Below, one piece after another: positions 12,567 through 25,415 of a DNA stretch of 64,000 nucleotides. Under the pieces are notes generated by a model. That model was given only the letters and a program-made list of their open reading frames with translations, was not told the origin of the DNA and did not search any database. Position 1 is the stretch's first letter, and each line of letters opens with the position of its first letter. The position numbers were made by a program, and so were the translations under genes. The stretch spans positions 34,912,067 through 34,976,066 of the forward strand of contig NC_067117.1 of NCBI RefSeq assembly GCF_021347895.1, written 5' to 3'. Source of the stretch: Acanthochromis polyacanthus (taxonomy: Eukaryota; Chordata; Actinopteri; Pomacentridae).

Positions 12567-12699
12567 GTCTGTTTTTATGCCTAATGTAGCTGCAAGGGGA
12601 CACAAGCCAGTGTCTTATTGTGCCGGTCCCAAGCCCGGATAAATACAGAGGGTTGTGGCAGGAGGGGCATCCGACGTAAAACTTCAAAAATCAAATGTA

Positions 12700-14334
<1,635 letters not shown>

Positions 14335-14336
14335 TA

Positions 14337-14860
14337 TGACTTCCATACCGGATCGGTCGAGGCCCGGGTTAACAACGACCGCCATCAGTGCTGTCGACCT
14401 ACAGGGTGCTGGTGGAAAATGGACTACCGTTGGTCAAAGAAGGAGGGGAGGAAGGTGTGTTCGTAGGAAGAGAGAGAAGAGGAACACCAAGAGTCTAGGA
14501 CTGAGAGTAGGGACTTTGAATGTTGGAACTATGACAGGAAAAGGTAGAGCGCTGGTTGACATGATGCAGAGGAGGAAGGTGGACATACTGTGTGTCCAGG
14601 AGACCAGGTGGAAAGGTAGTAAAGCTAGAAGTTTAGGAGCAGGGTTCAAGTTGTTCTATCATGGTGTAGATAGGAAGAGAAATGGAGTAGGAGTTATCTT
14701 GAAAGAGGAGTTTGTTAGGAATGCCCTGGAGGTTAAAAGAGTGTCAGATCGAGTGATGAGCATGAAGCTAGAAATCGAAGGTGTGATGTTCAATGTTGTT
14801 AGTGGGTATGCTCCACAGGTAGGATGTGAGCTGGAGGAGAAGGAGAAATTCTAGTTGGAC
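14337..14860 (+). pseudogene. RTE LINE, AP-endonuclease domain
   Basis: Encodes the first part of an apurinic-like endonuclease that nicks target DNA to prime reverse transcription. Visible motifs are LRVGTLNVGTMTGKG, then VDILCVQETRWKG (the catalytic E of QETRW), and VSGYAP. The frame 14330-14854 ends at a stop (GAGAAATTCTAG), and the domain continues in the same element from 14855. Transcribed only as part of the LINE, and non-functional in this copy. Confidence 0.85.
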
Positions 14861-15295
14861 CTTGATGAAGTGATGCAGAGCATCCCTAGAAGTGAGAGAG
14901 TTGTCATTGGTGCAGATTTCAATGGAGATGTTGGTGCAGGAAACAGAGATGATGAGGAGGTCATGGGCAGGTTTGGTATCCAGGAGAGGAATGTAGAAGG
15001 ACAGATGGTGGTTGACTTTGCAAAAAGGATGGGAATGGCTGTAGTGAATACTTTCTTCCAGAAGAGGCAGGAACATAGGGTGACCTATAAGAGTGGAGGT
15101 AGGAGCACACAAGTAGTCTACATCTTGTGTAGACGGTGTAATCTGAAGGAGATCAGTGACTGCAAAGTAGTGGTATATGAGAGTGTAGCCAGACAGCATA
15201 GGATGGTGGTGTATAGGATGACCCTGGTAGTGAAGAAGATGAAGAGGGCAAAGGCAGAGCAGAGGACCAAATGGTGGAAGCTGAAAAAGGAATGA
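14855..15295 (+). pseudogene. RTE LINE, endonuclease C-terminal part
   Basis: Continuation of the endonuclease. VVIGADFNGDVGAGN carries the conserved D-x-N of the fold, and GRSTQVVYILCRR replaces the usual S-Q-[IL]-D-[YF]-[IL] ending, so a catalytic aspartate seems lost. It ends with a stop at 15293-15295, and the LINE coding text then continues at 15308 in a shifted frame. Confidence 0.8.
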
Positions 15296-15307
15296 AAGGA
15301 GTGTTGT

Positions 15308-15805
15308 ATGACTTGCAGGAAAGAGTTGAGACAGGCTTTGGATGGTCAGGAGGTGCTTCCAGATGACTGGACAACTACAGCAAATGTGATCAGGGAGACA
15401 GGTCGGAGAGTACTTGGTGTGTCATCTGGAAGGAAAGGAGATAAGGAGACTTGGTGGTGGAATGAGGAGGTGCAGGAGTGGATCCAGAGAAAGAGGTTAG
15501 CTAAGAAGAAGTGGGACACTGAGAGGACTGAAGAGAGTAGACAGGAGTACAGGGAGATGCAGCGTAAGGTGAAAGTAGAGGTGGCAAAGGCCAAACAAGG
15601 GGCTTACGATGACTTGTATTCTAGGTTGGACAGTAAGGAGGGAGAGACTGACCTGTATAGGTTGGCAAGGCAGAGGGACAGAGATGGGAAGGACGTGCAG
15701 CAGGTTAGGGTGATAAAGGATAAGGATGGAAGTGTGTTGACAGGTGCCAATAGTGTGATGGGAAGATGGAAAGAGTACTTTGAAGAGTTGATGAACGAGG
15801 AGTAG
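15308..15805 (+). pseudogene. RTE LINE, linker between endonuclease and RT
   Basis: 165 codons with the charged linker seen before RTE reverse transcriptases. It contains KETWWWNEEVQEWIQRKRLA and a lysine- and arginine-rich helix, and ends at GRWKEYFEELMNEE, which in intact elements runs straight into the reverse transcriptase. A stop (TAG at 15803-15805) separates the two here. Confidence 0.8.
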
Positions 15806-15810
15806 AAGAG

Positions 15811-16892
15811 GTGAGTGTTGTGGACCAGGAAGTAGCAAAGATTAGAAAGGATGAAGTGAGGAGGGCATTGAAGAGGATGAAGAGTGGAAAGGCACTTGGT
15901 CCTGATGATATACCTGTGGAGGTATGGAAGTGTCTCGGAGAGGTAGCAGTAGAGTTTCTGACTGGGTTGTTCAACAGGATCTTGGATAGTGAGAAGATGC
16001 CCGAGGAATGGAGGAGAAGTGTGCTGGTGCCCATCTTTAAGAACAAAGGATATGTGCAGAGTTGTGGCAACTACAGAGGAATAAAGCTGATGAGCCACAA
16101 GATGAAGCTATGGAAAAGAGTAGTTGAAGCTAGACTAAGGGCGGAGGTGAACATCTGTGAGCAGCAGTATGGTTTCATGCCAAGAAAGAGTACAACAGAT
16201 GCAATATTTGCTTTGAGGATGTTGATAGAGAAGTACAGAGAAGGTCAGAAGGAGCTGCATTGTGCCTTTGTAGATCTGGAGAAAGCTTATGACAGGGTGC
16301 CCAGAGAGGAACTGTGGTTTTGTATGAGGAAGTCTGGAGTGGCAGAGAAGTATGTTAGAGTGGTGCACGACATGTATGAGGACTGTAAGACAGTGGTGAG
16401 GTGTGCTGTAGGAGTAACAGAGGAGTTCAAGGTGGAGGTGGGACTACATCAGGGATCAGCTCTGAGCCCCTTCTTGTTTGCTATGGTGATGGACAGGATG
16501 ACAGACGAGGTTAGACAGGAGTCTCCATGGACTATGATGTTTGCAGATGACATTGTGATCTGTAGTGAGAGCAGGGAACAGGTGGAGGAGAAGCTAGAGG
16601 CGTGGAGGTTTGCCCTGGAAAGGAGAGGAATGAAGGTTAGCCGCAGCAAGATGGAGTATCTGTGTGTGAATGAGAGGGACCTAAGTGGAAGAGTGAGGTT
16701 ACAGGGAGAAGAGATCAAGAAGGTGGAGGATTTTAAGTACTTAGGGTCAACAGTACAGAGCAATGGAGAGTGTGGAAAAGAGGTGAAGAAGCGTGTACAG
16801 GCAGGCTGGAACGGCTGGAGTAAAGTGTCAGGTGTGATGTGTGATCGAAGAGTTTCAGCTAAAATGAAAGGAAAGGTTTACAAAACTGTGGT
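15811..16892 (+). pseudogene. RTE LINE, reverse transcriptase
   Basis: Reverse transcriptase domain of the LINE. In order: GKALGPDDIPVEVWK (finger region), NYRGIKLMSHKMKLWKRVVE, EQQYGFMPRKSTTDAIF, FVDLEKAYDRVPREELW (first catalytic D), GLHQGSALSPFLF (template grip) and MFADDIVICSE (catalytic FADD). The frame is open from 15811 to the point where a dispersed repeat interrupts it at 16893 and supplies a false C-terminus ending at 17067. This is the best-preserved part of the element. Confidence 0.9.
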
Positions 16893-17388
16893 TCAATTCA
16901 ATTCAATTCAATTTTATTTATATAGCGTCAATTACAGTCAAATCGTCTCAAGACGCTTTACAGAACCCATATGCCTGACCCCCAGAGCAAGCCCAAAGGC
17001 GACAGTGGCAAGGAAAAACACCCTTTTAACAGGGAAGAAACCTCGAGCAGAACCCGGCTCTAAATAGGGGGGACCCATCTGCCTGCTGGCCGGGCGGGTT
17101 GAGAAGGACAGAAGAGGGCAAGGGGGAGGGATGGGAGAAGAGGGAGGGGTGAGAAAGCAAGGAAAACACAACACACATTTGGATACATGCATGACAGGAT
17201 ATGTGACACAGACAAAGTATAAGCTAACATTGAAAACTGACTCATAGTTTACTCTTATGATGTACGGCTCTGACATTAAACATACTCCTTATATAGCTAG
17301 CAGTAAAATTCAAACAGTATGTAAGTTAGCATAACAGTATAGTGAAGGCGATGCAGAGTTGACTGGTGGAAAAAGGGAATTGGAAGCA
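16893..17388. mobile_element. dispersed repeat nested in RTE LINE
   Basis: About 500 bp split the RTE frame exactly between KTVV and RPAMLFGLETVS. It starts TTCAATTCAATTCAATTTTA and contains ATATAGCGTCAATTACAGTC, CTCAAGACGCTTTACAGAAC and GGGAAGAAACCTCGAGCAGA. This is a very common fish repeat whose start resembles the 3' end of a non-LTR element. I see no clear target duplication, and class assignment is uncertain. Confidence 0.75.
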
Positions 17389-17817
17389 GAGACCAGCCAT
17401 GTTGTTTGGTCTGGAGACAGTGTCCCTGAGGAAAAGACAGGAGGCAGAGCTGGAGGTAGCAGAACTGAAGATGCTGACGTTCTCTTTGGGAGTGACCAGG
17501 ATGGATAGGATCAGGAATGAGTACATCAGAGGGACAGCACATGTTGGAGGCTTTGGAGATAAAGTCAGAGAGGCCAGACAGATGTTTCGGACATGTCCAG
17601 AGGAGAGAGAGTGAATATATTGGTAGAAGGATGCTGAGTTTCCCACTGCCAGGCAGGAGGCCTAGAGGAAGACCAAAGAGAAGGTTTATGGATGTGGTTA
17701 AAGAGGACATGAAGGTAGTTGGTGTGAGAGAAGAGGATGCAGCAGACAGGGTTAGATGGAGGCAATTGATTCGCTGTGGCGACCCCTGAAGGGAAAAGCC
17801 AAAAGGAAAAGAAAATG
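17389..17817 (+). pseudogene. RTE LINE, C-terminal domain and 3' end
   Basis: The reading resumes as RPAMLFGLETVSLRKRQEAE and LGVTRMDRIRNEYIRGTAHV, then shifts frame near 17610 and continues as RRMLSFPLPGRRPRGRPKRR to IRCGDP and a stop. The short 3' tail is GGAAAAGAAAAT. These are the usual RTE C-terminal features, here carrying one frameshift. Confidence 0.85.
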
Positions 17818-18252
17818 GTCTGTCTTTATGCCTGACACAAAGCACTCTGTAAAGTGCTGTTGCTAAAAGGTGAAATAGAAATAAACTTGCTTTGCCTCAT
17901 TAAAATAAATTGTTATCTATAGCAATTATTTGTTTTTTAAAATTAAATGTTCATTGTTTTCAAAACTCAGTCTCTCAAAATGGTGTAATTCTAGCAATTA
18001 AAAACATAAAACCTGAACATTTTTGCTTCATTTTTGTTGTTAATTAACCTCTTTTTTGCCCCACTAAGGTTTGTCACTTTTTTAACAGGTTGGTTACTCC
18101 AGAACCCTTGAGATAGTAAGAGCTGCGACACTCATGCTGTCGCAGCGGGGCGGTCACGTGGTTCATGTAAGCCTGAATAGTTCCAAACAGGCAGCACTGT
18201 CATTTCCTTCTATGGGACTGAGAGCGGCGATTTCACGGTAAAAAAAGGAATA

Positions 18253-18416
18253 AAATTATGTTAATCAACAATTCAAAAGTGATGGCTGATTTTGATTATT
18301 TAATTTTCAATAAATTTTTATTTATTGTTACTTTTGTGAGTTTCAAGTGATTTCAGTGAGAATTGTGGGTTTTTCCTTCTTTAACTGAGGGGTACCAACA
18401 ATTTTGTCCACGTGTG
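18253..18416. mobile_element. Tc1 solo right end
   Basis: About 164 bp nearly identical to 14172-14334, the right terminal inverted repeat of the Tc1 family, ending CCACGTGTG before TA. The rest of the element is absent. It lies 436 bp beyond the RTE LINE, so it may be a relic of an independent insertion or an internal-deletion product. Confidence 0.9.
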
Positions 18417-19639
18417 TACATTTGAAATAAGTGAATTACAGTTTTAAAACCTACACCTCTTATGAAATTCACTTCAAAATCATTCTTCCAACTCTTCTTT
18501 TTCTGCGTGTTTCATTAGATATGGGTGCACTGCGTTAAGACTCGAGGGGTCATATTACAGCTTTGGTATTCTCATGCACCCCCTGTTTACCGTTTCTGCC
18601 TTTTAATCTTTGTGTTTCTTTAAATTTTGGTTTTATTTGTCAAACATTTTCATTTTCTCATCCATTTCTGCTGGATTGTTTGCTTTCTTTGCTCGCTGTT
18701 GCACAACAAATTGCCTGTTGGGGATGATGAGGGTTTACTTTGCTCTGCTCAAAACCCCTCTCTCAAGTCATGCTGCCTTGGTCTGTCTGTCTCCCACCTC
18801 CCTGCCTTCTCTCTCCCAGCCTCGCTCTCGCTGTGCAGCCTCGTCTGACTGTCTCTGTCACACTGGGAGGTTGGGACTGTTTAACCAACAGAGCTGAAAA
18901 AGTAACTACCTACCGCCTGAGGGGTAAATATGATTGGATAAATCATCCTGGGAAAAACAATCATGAGTAAACTCAGCACAGCATCACTGTTTGGTCAGGT
19001 CCGTGTCCAGCACAGCTTTACAATGATCACACAAACATGGGCTTTTTAAGGACGTTTGATGGAAGTATTAATACATGATCTCATTTTCTTTTGGAAACAC
19101 TAAGTCTCACAGCATGTCAGAACATGTACATTTGGTGCTGTCAAGTGGTCTCTGTTCAACTTGGAAATTTCAGGCCTTTCATACACTTTGATTTGAGTGG
19201 TAAACATGTTTGCCTCAGTTGGCATTTCTTTTGAATTTTGATATCATTGAAGATCTGTACACTTCCTGTAGATCTGTACACTTCCTGTTAGTGTTAATCG
19301 TCTCAGGTAAGTGGAGGGTGGAGTGCATTCTTGTCGTCCTGAGAGGGGCAAACACAGGAAAACACTGTGGACAGCATGTAAGCTTATCACAGCCCCAACA
19401 CACTTTGACACAAATATTCACCCAGTACCAGACATGGTGAGCATGTGGCACAGCTTCTTGTCAAACCATCAAAAACATTCAGTTTTACCTCATCATCTCC
19501 GGAAATGGACTGAAATCAGGAATACTGCCTAAGATTTGTTTGGTTGTGTTGCCTTGTGTTCCAAGAGCTCCATCTTGCCCCCCTTTTTTTGTATTGGAAA
19601 TACAATCTCCAGCTAATTTTTAAGACATTTTAGAGAAAT
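18417..19639. other. intergenic, no gene seen
   Basis: No recognised gene. The short open frames here overlap each other in several frames, as chance frames do. Confidence 0.5.
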
Positions 19640-22130
19640 ATCCTCCTGCTTTTCTACCAGCTGCCTGCGATTTTATTGTTGATTATTTTAACTGTAAACT
19701 CAAGTCAAGCCTCGACTCAACTGCTCCCTTTGTAACAAAACAGATATATATAAAAAACATACCACCATGGAGGACTGAGGAAACAAAAACACTGAAGAGG
19801 AAATGCAGAGCAGCGGAGAGAAAATGGAGGAAAAACAAATTGACAGTAAACCATCAAATATTTCGTAATCTAGTAAAAACATACAACAGTGCACTTAAGC
19901 AAGCCCGAAACAATTACTTCTCAAAACTGATTGCCAGCCACAAAAACAATACAAAATTTCTTTTCTCAACCATTGACAAACTACTCAACCCCATTTCCAA
20001 TGATTATAAGGGCATTATAAGCAACACACTCTTTGAGGAATTTGCAGTCCACTTCGGAAGGAAGACCGATTAGATCTAGCATTTTATCAAATCTGAAAAC
20101 TGCCTCTACTTTTACTGCTTCTGCGACTCTGTCTTTAACTGAGGAAACACTGGACAGTTTTGACCTGGTTGATGCAAGCACATTTGGCAGGCTTTTATCC
20201 CAATTGAACCTAACAACCTGTCATTTAGATCCCATCCCCAGTCCATTTTTTAAGACATTTTGTGGGCATCTTGAAGATGAGCTTTTAAGTATCATGAATT
20301 GCTCCCTTCAGACAGGGGTCTTCCCTGCTGCTTTTAAAACAGCAGTGGTGAGAGCCCTTCTGAAGAAGAGTAATCTGGATCCTGCTATTCTTAATAATTA
20401 CAGACCAGTATCCAACTTACCCTTTTTAAGCAAAATTTTAGAGAAAATAGTTTTTACTCAGCTGAATGCTTTTTTAAAAAGACACAATATTTTAGAGAAA
20501 TTTCAGTCAGGTTTTAGGACGAACCACAGCACAGAGACGGCTTTGTTGAAAATTGTTAACAACCTCAGGAGTAATTTAGACTCCCATAAACTTTCTGTTC
20601 TGGTGCTACTGGACTTAAGTGCAGCCTTTGACACAGTAGATCACCCAATTCTTTTATCTAGACTTAAACACCTGGTTGGCCTCTCTGGGACTGTTTTAAA
20701 ATGGTTTGACTCCTACCTCTCCGACAGAAGTTTTCTGGTAAGTTTGGATACATGCTCATCAGATGTCCACAAAATGAAATATGGCGTGCCTCAAGGTTCA
20801 ATTTTAGGTCCCATTCTTTTTAATTTATACATGCTCCCACTTGGAGATGTCATCAGGAGACACGGAATCAGTTTTCACAGCTACGCTGATGACACTCAGT
20901 TGTACATTGCCGTGTCTCCTGATGACACAGGGCCAGTCGATGCCCTTTTTAACTGTATCGTGGACATCAAATCTTGGATGGCAGAGAATTTCATGCAGCT
21001 CAACCAGGGCAAGACTGAGGTTTTAGTTATCAGCCCTGAAGCCAGGAGAGAGAAACTTTTATCAAAACTCTTTTCGCTATCCTTTAAACCTGCTGTTTCT
21101 GTAAAAATCTGGGAGTCATTTTTGACTCTGAGCTTAATTTTATACCTCACATTAAACACGTAACTAAGACAGGTTTTTACCATGTTAAGAATATAGCCAG
21201 AGTCCGCCCATTTCTCTCTCTAGCAAACACAGAGATGTTAATGCATGCTTTTATTTCCAGTAGAATGGACTACTGTAATGCCCTGCTTTCTGGTCTTCCC
21301 AATAAAACTATCTCTCACCTCCAATTATTGCAGAACTCAGCTGCACGAGTCCTGACGAAGACCGGGACTACATTACACCAGTTTTAAAATCACTGCATTG
21401 GCTCCCTGTGTGCTTCAAGGTAGATTTTAAAATTATTTTAACAGTTTTTAAATGTATTAATGATCTTGGGCCTTCATATTTATCTGATCTACCTTTACCT
21501 TATGAATCCTCACGGACCCTCAAGTCCTCTGGCACTGGCCTTTTGATAATTCCCAAGGTGAATACAGTGACTCATGGCGAGGCAGCTTTTCAACATTACG
21601 GCCCTCGCCTGTAGAACAGCCTGCCAGAGGACCTGAGGGCTGTAGAGAACATAGAGACTTTTAAACGTAGGCTCAAGACTCACCTTTTTAAACTGGCTTT
21701 TACATAATACTTTTATTTTGTCTTAATGCCTTGATTTATACTATTTATTCCCTAGTCCTGCTTTTAATTTAATTTATTTTATTGTATACTATATCATTAT
21801 TTTACTATTTCAGTATTTATTTTACTATCTATTTTACTATTAATTTTACTATTTACTTACGATTTTACTATTCTCCATCTTGTAGTATCTATTTTATTTT
21901 TTAATTATTAGTTTTACCTGTTATTTTCAACATGTCTATTTTAGATTCCAGTGTTTCCTCAGTGGGGTGCTGTCTGCGTCTGGGGCTTTGGCAGGGCCTG
22001 GGCCAAATGACCCTGGAGCTAGTTGACCTGTTGGGGCCTGCTGCTGCCCCGGGTGCGGGCGGCTCTCAATGATGTTGTTTCCTCTTTCTGGTGTTTCTGC
22101 TCTCAGCCAACCAACCCTGTTATTTCTGTT
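19640..22130 (+). mobile_element. L2-type LINE, 5'-truncated, first part
   Basis: A non-LTR retrotransposon truncated at its 5' end, with only the region before and including the reverse transcriptase. The linker reads near NIPPWRTEETKTLKRKCRAA, then NNYFSKLIASHKNNTKFLF. The coding text ends around 21700 (ESLPEDLRAVENIETFKRRL-like, TCACCTTTTTAAACTGGC), and an AT-rich 3' UTR runs to the GT repeat at 22138. The genuine L2 3' end is not here but at 29620-29752, so the UTR is split by the array described separately. Confidence 0.85.
20033..21163 (+). pseudogene. L2 LINE reverse transcriptase
   Basis: Reverse transcriptase that copies the LINE RNA at the nicked target. Visible in order: NNYRPVSNLPFLSKILEKIV, FQSGFRTNHSTETALLKI, LLDLSAAFDTVDHPIL (catalytic D), YGVPQGSILGPILFNLYM and FHSYADDTQLYI (catalytic YADD). 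The upstream linker is in another frame (19840-20073), and the C-terminus leaves the frame after about 21060, with remaining text in other frames to about 21614. Motifs are intact but the ORF is broken at both ends. Confidence 0.9.
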
Positions 22131-22134
22131 GTAG

Positions 22135-22137
<3 letters not shown>

Positions 22138-22171
<34 letters not shown>
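22138..22171. repeat. (GT)n microsatellite
   Basis: An uninterrupted GT run at the left edge of the insert in the L2 3' UTR. A matching CACACACGTGTGTGTATGTG tract lies at the right edge (29586-29611). GT tracts on both sides suggest that the insert landed within, or carried, a dinucleotide repeat. Confidence 0.9.
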
Positions 22172-22173
<2 letters not shown>

Positions 22174-22185
22174 GCTGTGTGACCG

Positions 22186-22400
22186 TCTGCGTGCCCATGT
22201 TTTTGCTATATTGTGGGGACCAAATGTCCCACAACTGTAGGAAAACCGAAAACTATGTCACTTGTGGGGACCTCATTTTGGTCCCCACAAGTTTAAACAG
22301 TGTTTTCTTGGCCATGTTGTTGTTACTGAAAAAAGTAAAAGTGCAAAAACGTTTCTTTAGGGTTAGCCATTGTTTTGGTTAGGGTTAGGGTTTGGTTAAG
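22186..22400. mobile_element. left flank of array: palindromic GGGGACC repeat
   Basis: A fish repeat containing a perfect inverted pair, GTGGGGACC then GGTCCCCAC at 22264-22288, spaced 7 bp. It also has ATTGTGGGGACCAAATGTCC near 22210, whose complement-like partner ATGTCCCCACAATGATCG lies beyond the array at 29567. Its inner end is telomere-like (GGTTAGGGTTAGGG at about 22378). The 1.5-kb array starts immediately afterwards. Confidence 0.7.
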
Positions 22401-22508
22401 GTTAGGTGAAGGAATAAGGCCCCCTCAAGTTAGAGGGGAACCGTAGTGCACTGTCCATCCTGCCTTTAAGGTCAAACGCCAGGGACCACAGCCTCGAAGA
22501 ATCCACGG

Positions 22509-22603
22509 GTAAGTATTTGTTCCAAATGTGCATTACTTTGCTTCTCCAATTCTTAATTATGTTTTCCTTTTATCTCCACAGGTTTTTCTACGTCCGGATC
22601 CAG
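22509..22603 (+). other. splice-like signals in array unit (shown for unit 1)
   Basis: A donor-like CACGG|GTAAGT at 22509 is followed 73 nt later by an acceptor-like pyrimidine-rich CTTTTATCTCCACAG ending at 22581. A 22-nt segment (22582-22603) then ends at a perfect CAG|GTAAGT donor. A second donor lies 10 bp further on, and another CCAGGTAAGTACAGGTAAG pair about 75 bp after that. The same text recurs in all five units. It looks like a 73-nt intron and a micro-exon, but transcription is not shown by sequence alone. Confidence 0.45.
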
Positions 22604-23022
22604 GTAAGTACAGGTAAGTTTTAACCTTGTAACTGTAATTAGCTTTTTAAACTGTTTTTAGCTTTTTAGATCCAGGTAAGTACAGGTAAGTTTTAACCTT
22701 GTCTTTAAATTGTTTTTAAACTGTAATTAGCTTTTTAAACCTGTTTTGAGATTTCCATATGACTGTTTTTAGCCTTTGAATCTTTTACCCGTATACGGAT
22801 TTTTTTACTTTAGCTATTCTTAATCCCTTACTTGGGTTTTTATGCTGGTTTCGCCTTTGCTATATATGTAATAAAAAATAAAATGTAAAAAACCAACCCG
22901 TCCCTGTGTGCCGTCTTTGTCTTCTATCTATTTCTATTCTTCTACTGGGGACTCTCTTCTTGGGTCTACCCTTCTTCCATTGAGGACTCCTATTTGGGTC
23001 TACCCTTCTCTGCTGAGTTTAA

Positions 23023-23080
23023 AGTGTGCAACCGGCGACGTTTCGACCTCGATTTGGGTCTTCCTCAGGCCTAGCACACT
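23023..23080 (-). ncRNA. hammerhead-ribozyme-like motif, unit 1
   Basis: On the minus strand: AGUGUGC, UA, GGC, then the core CUGAGGA, one A, GACC, an 8-nt loop, GGUC, GAAA, CGUC, GCC, GGUU, GCACACU. The outer AGUGUGC/GCACACU (7 bp) and inner GGC/GCC pair as helix I, and GACC/GGUC as helix II. CUGANGA and GAAA match the conserved hammerhead core. The palindromic ACGU before C fits the very short, dimer-forming helix III described for Penelope-like elements and retrozymes. The predicted cut lies after the C of CGUC. One extra A between the core and helix II departs from the consensus and may reduce activity. Confidence 0.6.
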
Positions 23081-23909
23081 GTCTGACTGACGGCTCCCCA
23101 TACTGCGACCTCCCTATGGAGGTGGCTTGCCCCATGTGGCGCTCTCCCGAAGGAGAGGGCTTCCCATCCACCCCGGTCAAAAGAAAATCATAAAATGAAC
23201 TGTGCCTGACTTGGCTTCTATCTATACTAGTTTAGTTTATGAAAAAAGTGTTTTAATTAGTTTCCTTAATTTAATTTAGCCGAATAGGGGACACGCTTCT
23301 CGGTTCTACCCTACAGGGGATCCGCTACTTGGGTCTTCCCTTTACATAGTTTAGGTTAAATAGGGGACACGCTTGGGTCTACCCTTTACATATACTTAGT
23401 TTAACAGGGCTCCTACTACTTGGGTCTACCCTCCAAACTGTTTAGTTTAAGAGGGGTCCCGCTACTTGGGTTTGCCCTTCAAACTTTTTCTTAAGTAGAT
23501 AATTAAAACACTTTTTCTCCTTTATATTAGGTTTTATAGCTTCTAATTTAGTTTTAGCTTTTAGGGGGTGGGAACATTTCCTTTTTTGGGTTATTTAAAG
23601 GCTTCTAATTTAGCTTTTAGAGGGGCTTAATTAAGGTTAGAAAATGGGCTAGGGGATCCCTGGTTAGGGTTAGGATTTGGGGTCTGGGCTGGGGGGTCTC
23701 AAATTAGGATTAGGCATAGGCTTTGGGGGGTCCTTAATAAAGGTTGGGTGGCCAAATCACTTCCAAATTTGGGTTAGGGGTCTCCTGGTTAGGGTTAGGG
23801 CATCCGATTTGGGTTAGGGGGTCCTCAATTGGGGTTAAAATTAAGGCCAAATTTATTCGGAGGCCGGGGTCCCCAGCGAAGGACCCCAGACGAGGAGGCA
23901 CGGGCTGGG

Positions 23910-25415
23910 TTAGGTGAAGGAATAAGGCCCCCTCAAGTTAGAGGGGAACCGTAGTGCACTGTCCATCCTGCCTTTAAGGTCAAACGCCAGGGACCACAGC
24001 CTCGAAGAATCCACGGGTAAGTATTTGTTCCAAATGTGCATTACTTTGCTTCTCCAATTCTTAATTATGTTTTCCTTTTATCTCCACAGGTTTTTCTACG
24101 TCCGGATCCAGGTAAGTACAGGTAAGTTTTAACCTTGTAACTGTAATTAGCTTTTTAAACTGTTTTTAGCTTTTTAGATCCAGGTAAGTACAGGTAAGTT
24201 TTAACCTTGTCTTTAAATTGTTTTTAAACTGTAATTAGCTTTTTAAACCTGTTTTGAGATTTCCATATGACTGTTTTTAGCCTTTGAATCTTTTACCCGT
24301 ATACGGATTTTTTTACTTTAGCTATTCTTAATCCCTTACTTGGGTTTTTATGCTGGTTTCGCCTTTGCTATATATGTAATAAAAATAAAATGTAAAAAAC
24401 CAACCCGTCCCTGTGTGCCGTCTTTGTCTTCTATCTATTTCTATTCTTCTACTGGGGACTCTCTTCTTGGGTCTACCCTTCTTCCATTGGGGACTCCTAT
24501 TTGGGTCTACCCTTCTCTGCTGAGTTTAAAGTGTGCAACCGGCGACGTTTCGACCTCGATTTGGGTCTTCCTCAGGCCTAGCACACTGTCTGACTGACGG
24601 CTCCCCATACTGCGACCTCCCTATGGAGGTGGCTTGCCCCATGTGGCGCTCTCCCGAAGGAGAGGGCTTCCCATCCACCCCGGTCAAAAGAAAATCATAA
24701 AATGAACTGTGCCTGACTTGGCTTCTATCTATACTAGTTTAGTTTATGAAAAAAGTGTTTTAATTAGTTTCCTTAATTTAATTTAGCCGAATAGGGGACA
24801 CGCTTCTCGGTTCTACCCTACAGGGGATCCGCTACTTGGGTCTTCCCTTTACATAGTTTAGGTTAAATAGGGGACACGCTTGGGTCTACCCTTTACATAT
24901 ACTTAGTTTAACAGGGCTCCTACTACTTGGGTCTACCCTCCAAACTGTTTAGTTTAAGAGGGGTCCCGCTACTTGGGTTTGCCCTTCAAACTTTTTCTTA
25001 AGTAGATAATTAAAACACTTTTTCTCCTTTATATTAGGTTTTATAGCTTCTAATTTAGTTTTAGCTTTTAGGGGGTGGGAACATTTCCTTTTTTGGGTTA
25101 TTTAAAGGCTTCTAATTTAGCTTTTAGAGGGGCTTAATTAAGGTTAGAAAATGGGCTAGGGGATCCCTGGTTAGGGTTAGGATTTGGGGTCTGGGCTGGG
25201 GGGTCTCAAATTAGGATTAGGCATAGGCTTTGGGGGGTCCTTAATAAAGGTTGGGTGGCCAAATCACTTCCAAATTTGGGTTAGGGGTCTCCTGGTTAGG
25301 GTTAGGGCATCCGATTTGGGTTAGGGGGTCCTCAATTGGGGTTAAAATTAAGGCCAAATTTATTCGGAGGCCGGGGTCCCCAGCGAAGGACCCCAGACGA
25401 GGAGGCACGGGCTGG
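23910..25415. repeat. array unit 2 (1,506 bp)
   Basis: Near-identical to unit 1. Visible differences include one A fewer in the A-run near 24384 (which moves the downstream motifs) and GGGGACTCC for GAGGACTCC near 24489. Confidence 0.95.
24530..24587 (-). ncRNA. hammerhead-ribozyme-like motif, unit 2
   Basis: Identical by eye to the unit 1 motif in all core and stem positions. Confidence 0.6.

Larger units (their letters stand above)
22401..23909. repeat. array unit 1 (1,509 bp)
   Basis: Opens directly after telomere-like GGTTTGGTTAAG text and ends GAGGCACGGGCTGG. It contains short donor/acceptor-like signals in its first 300 bp, hammerhead-like text near its middle, and a GGTTAGGGTTAGG-rich last 250 bp. 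Confidence 0.95.

Noticed and set aside
14768..16763. Minus-strand frames opposite the RTE coding region
   Set aside because: They are antisense shadows of the endonuclease and reverse transcriptase, rich in S, L and P as expected from the complement of a purine-rich coding strand.
15811..17067. 418-residue RTE reverse transcriptase ending at 17067 as a natural protein end
   Set aside because: The last ~55 codons come from the repeat inserted at 16893. The true C-terminal domain resumes at 17389.
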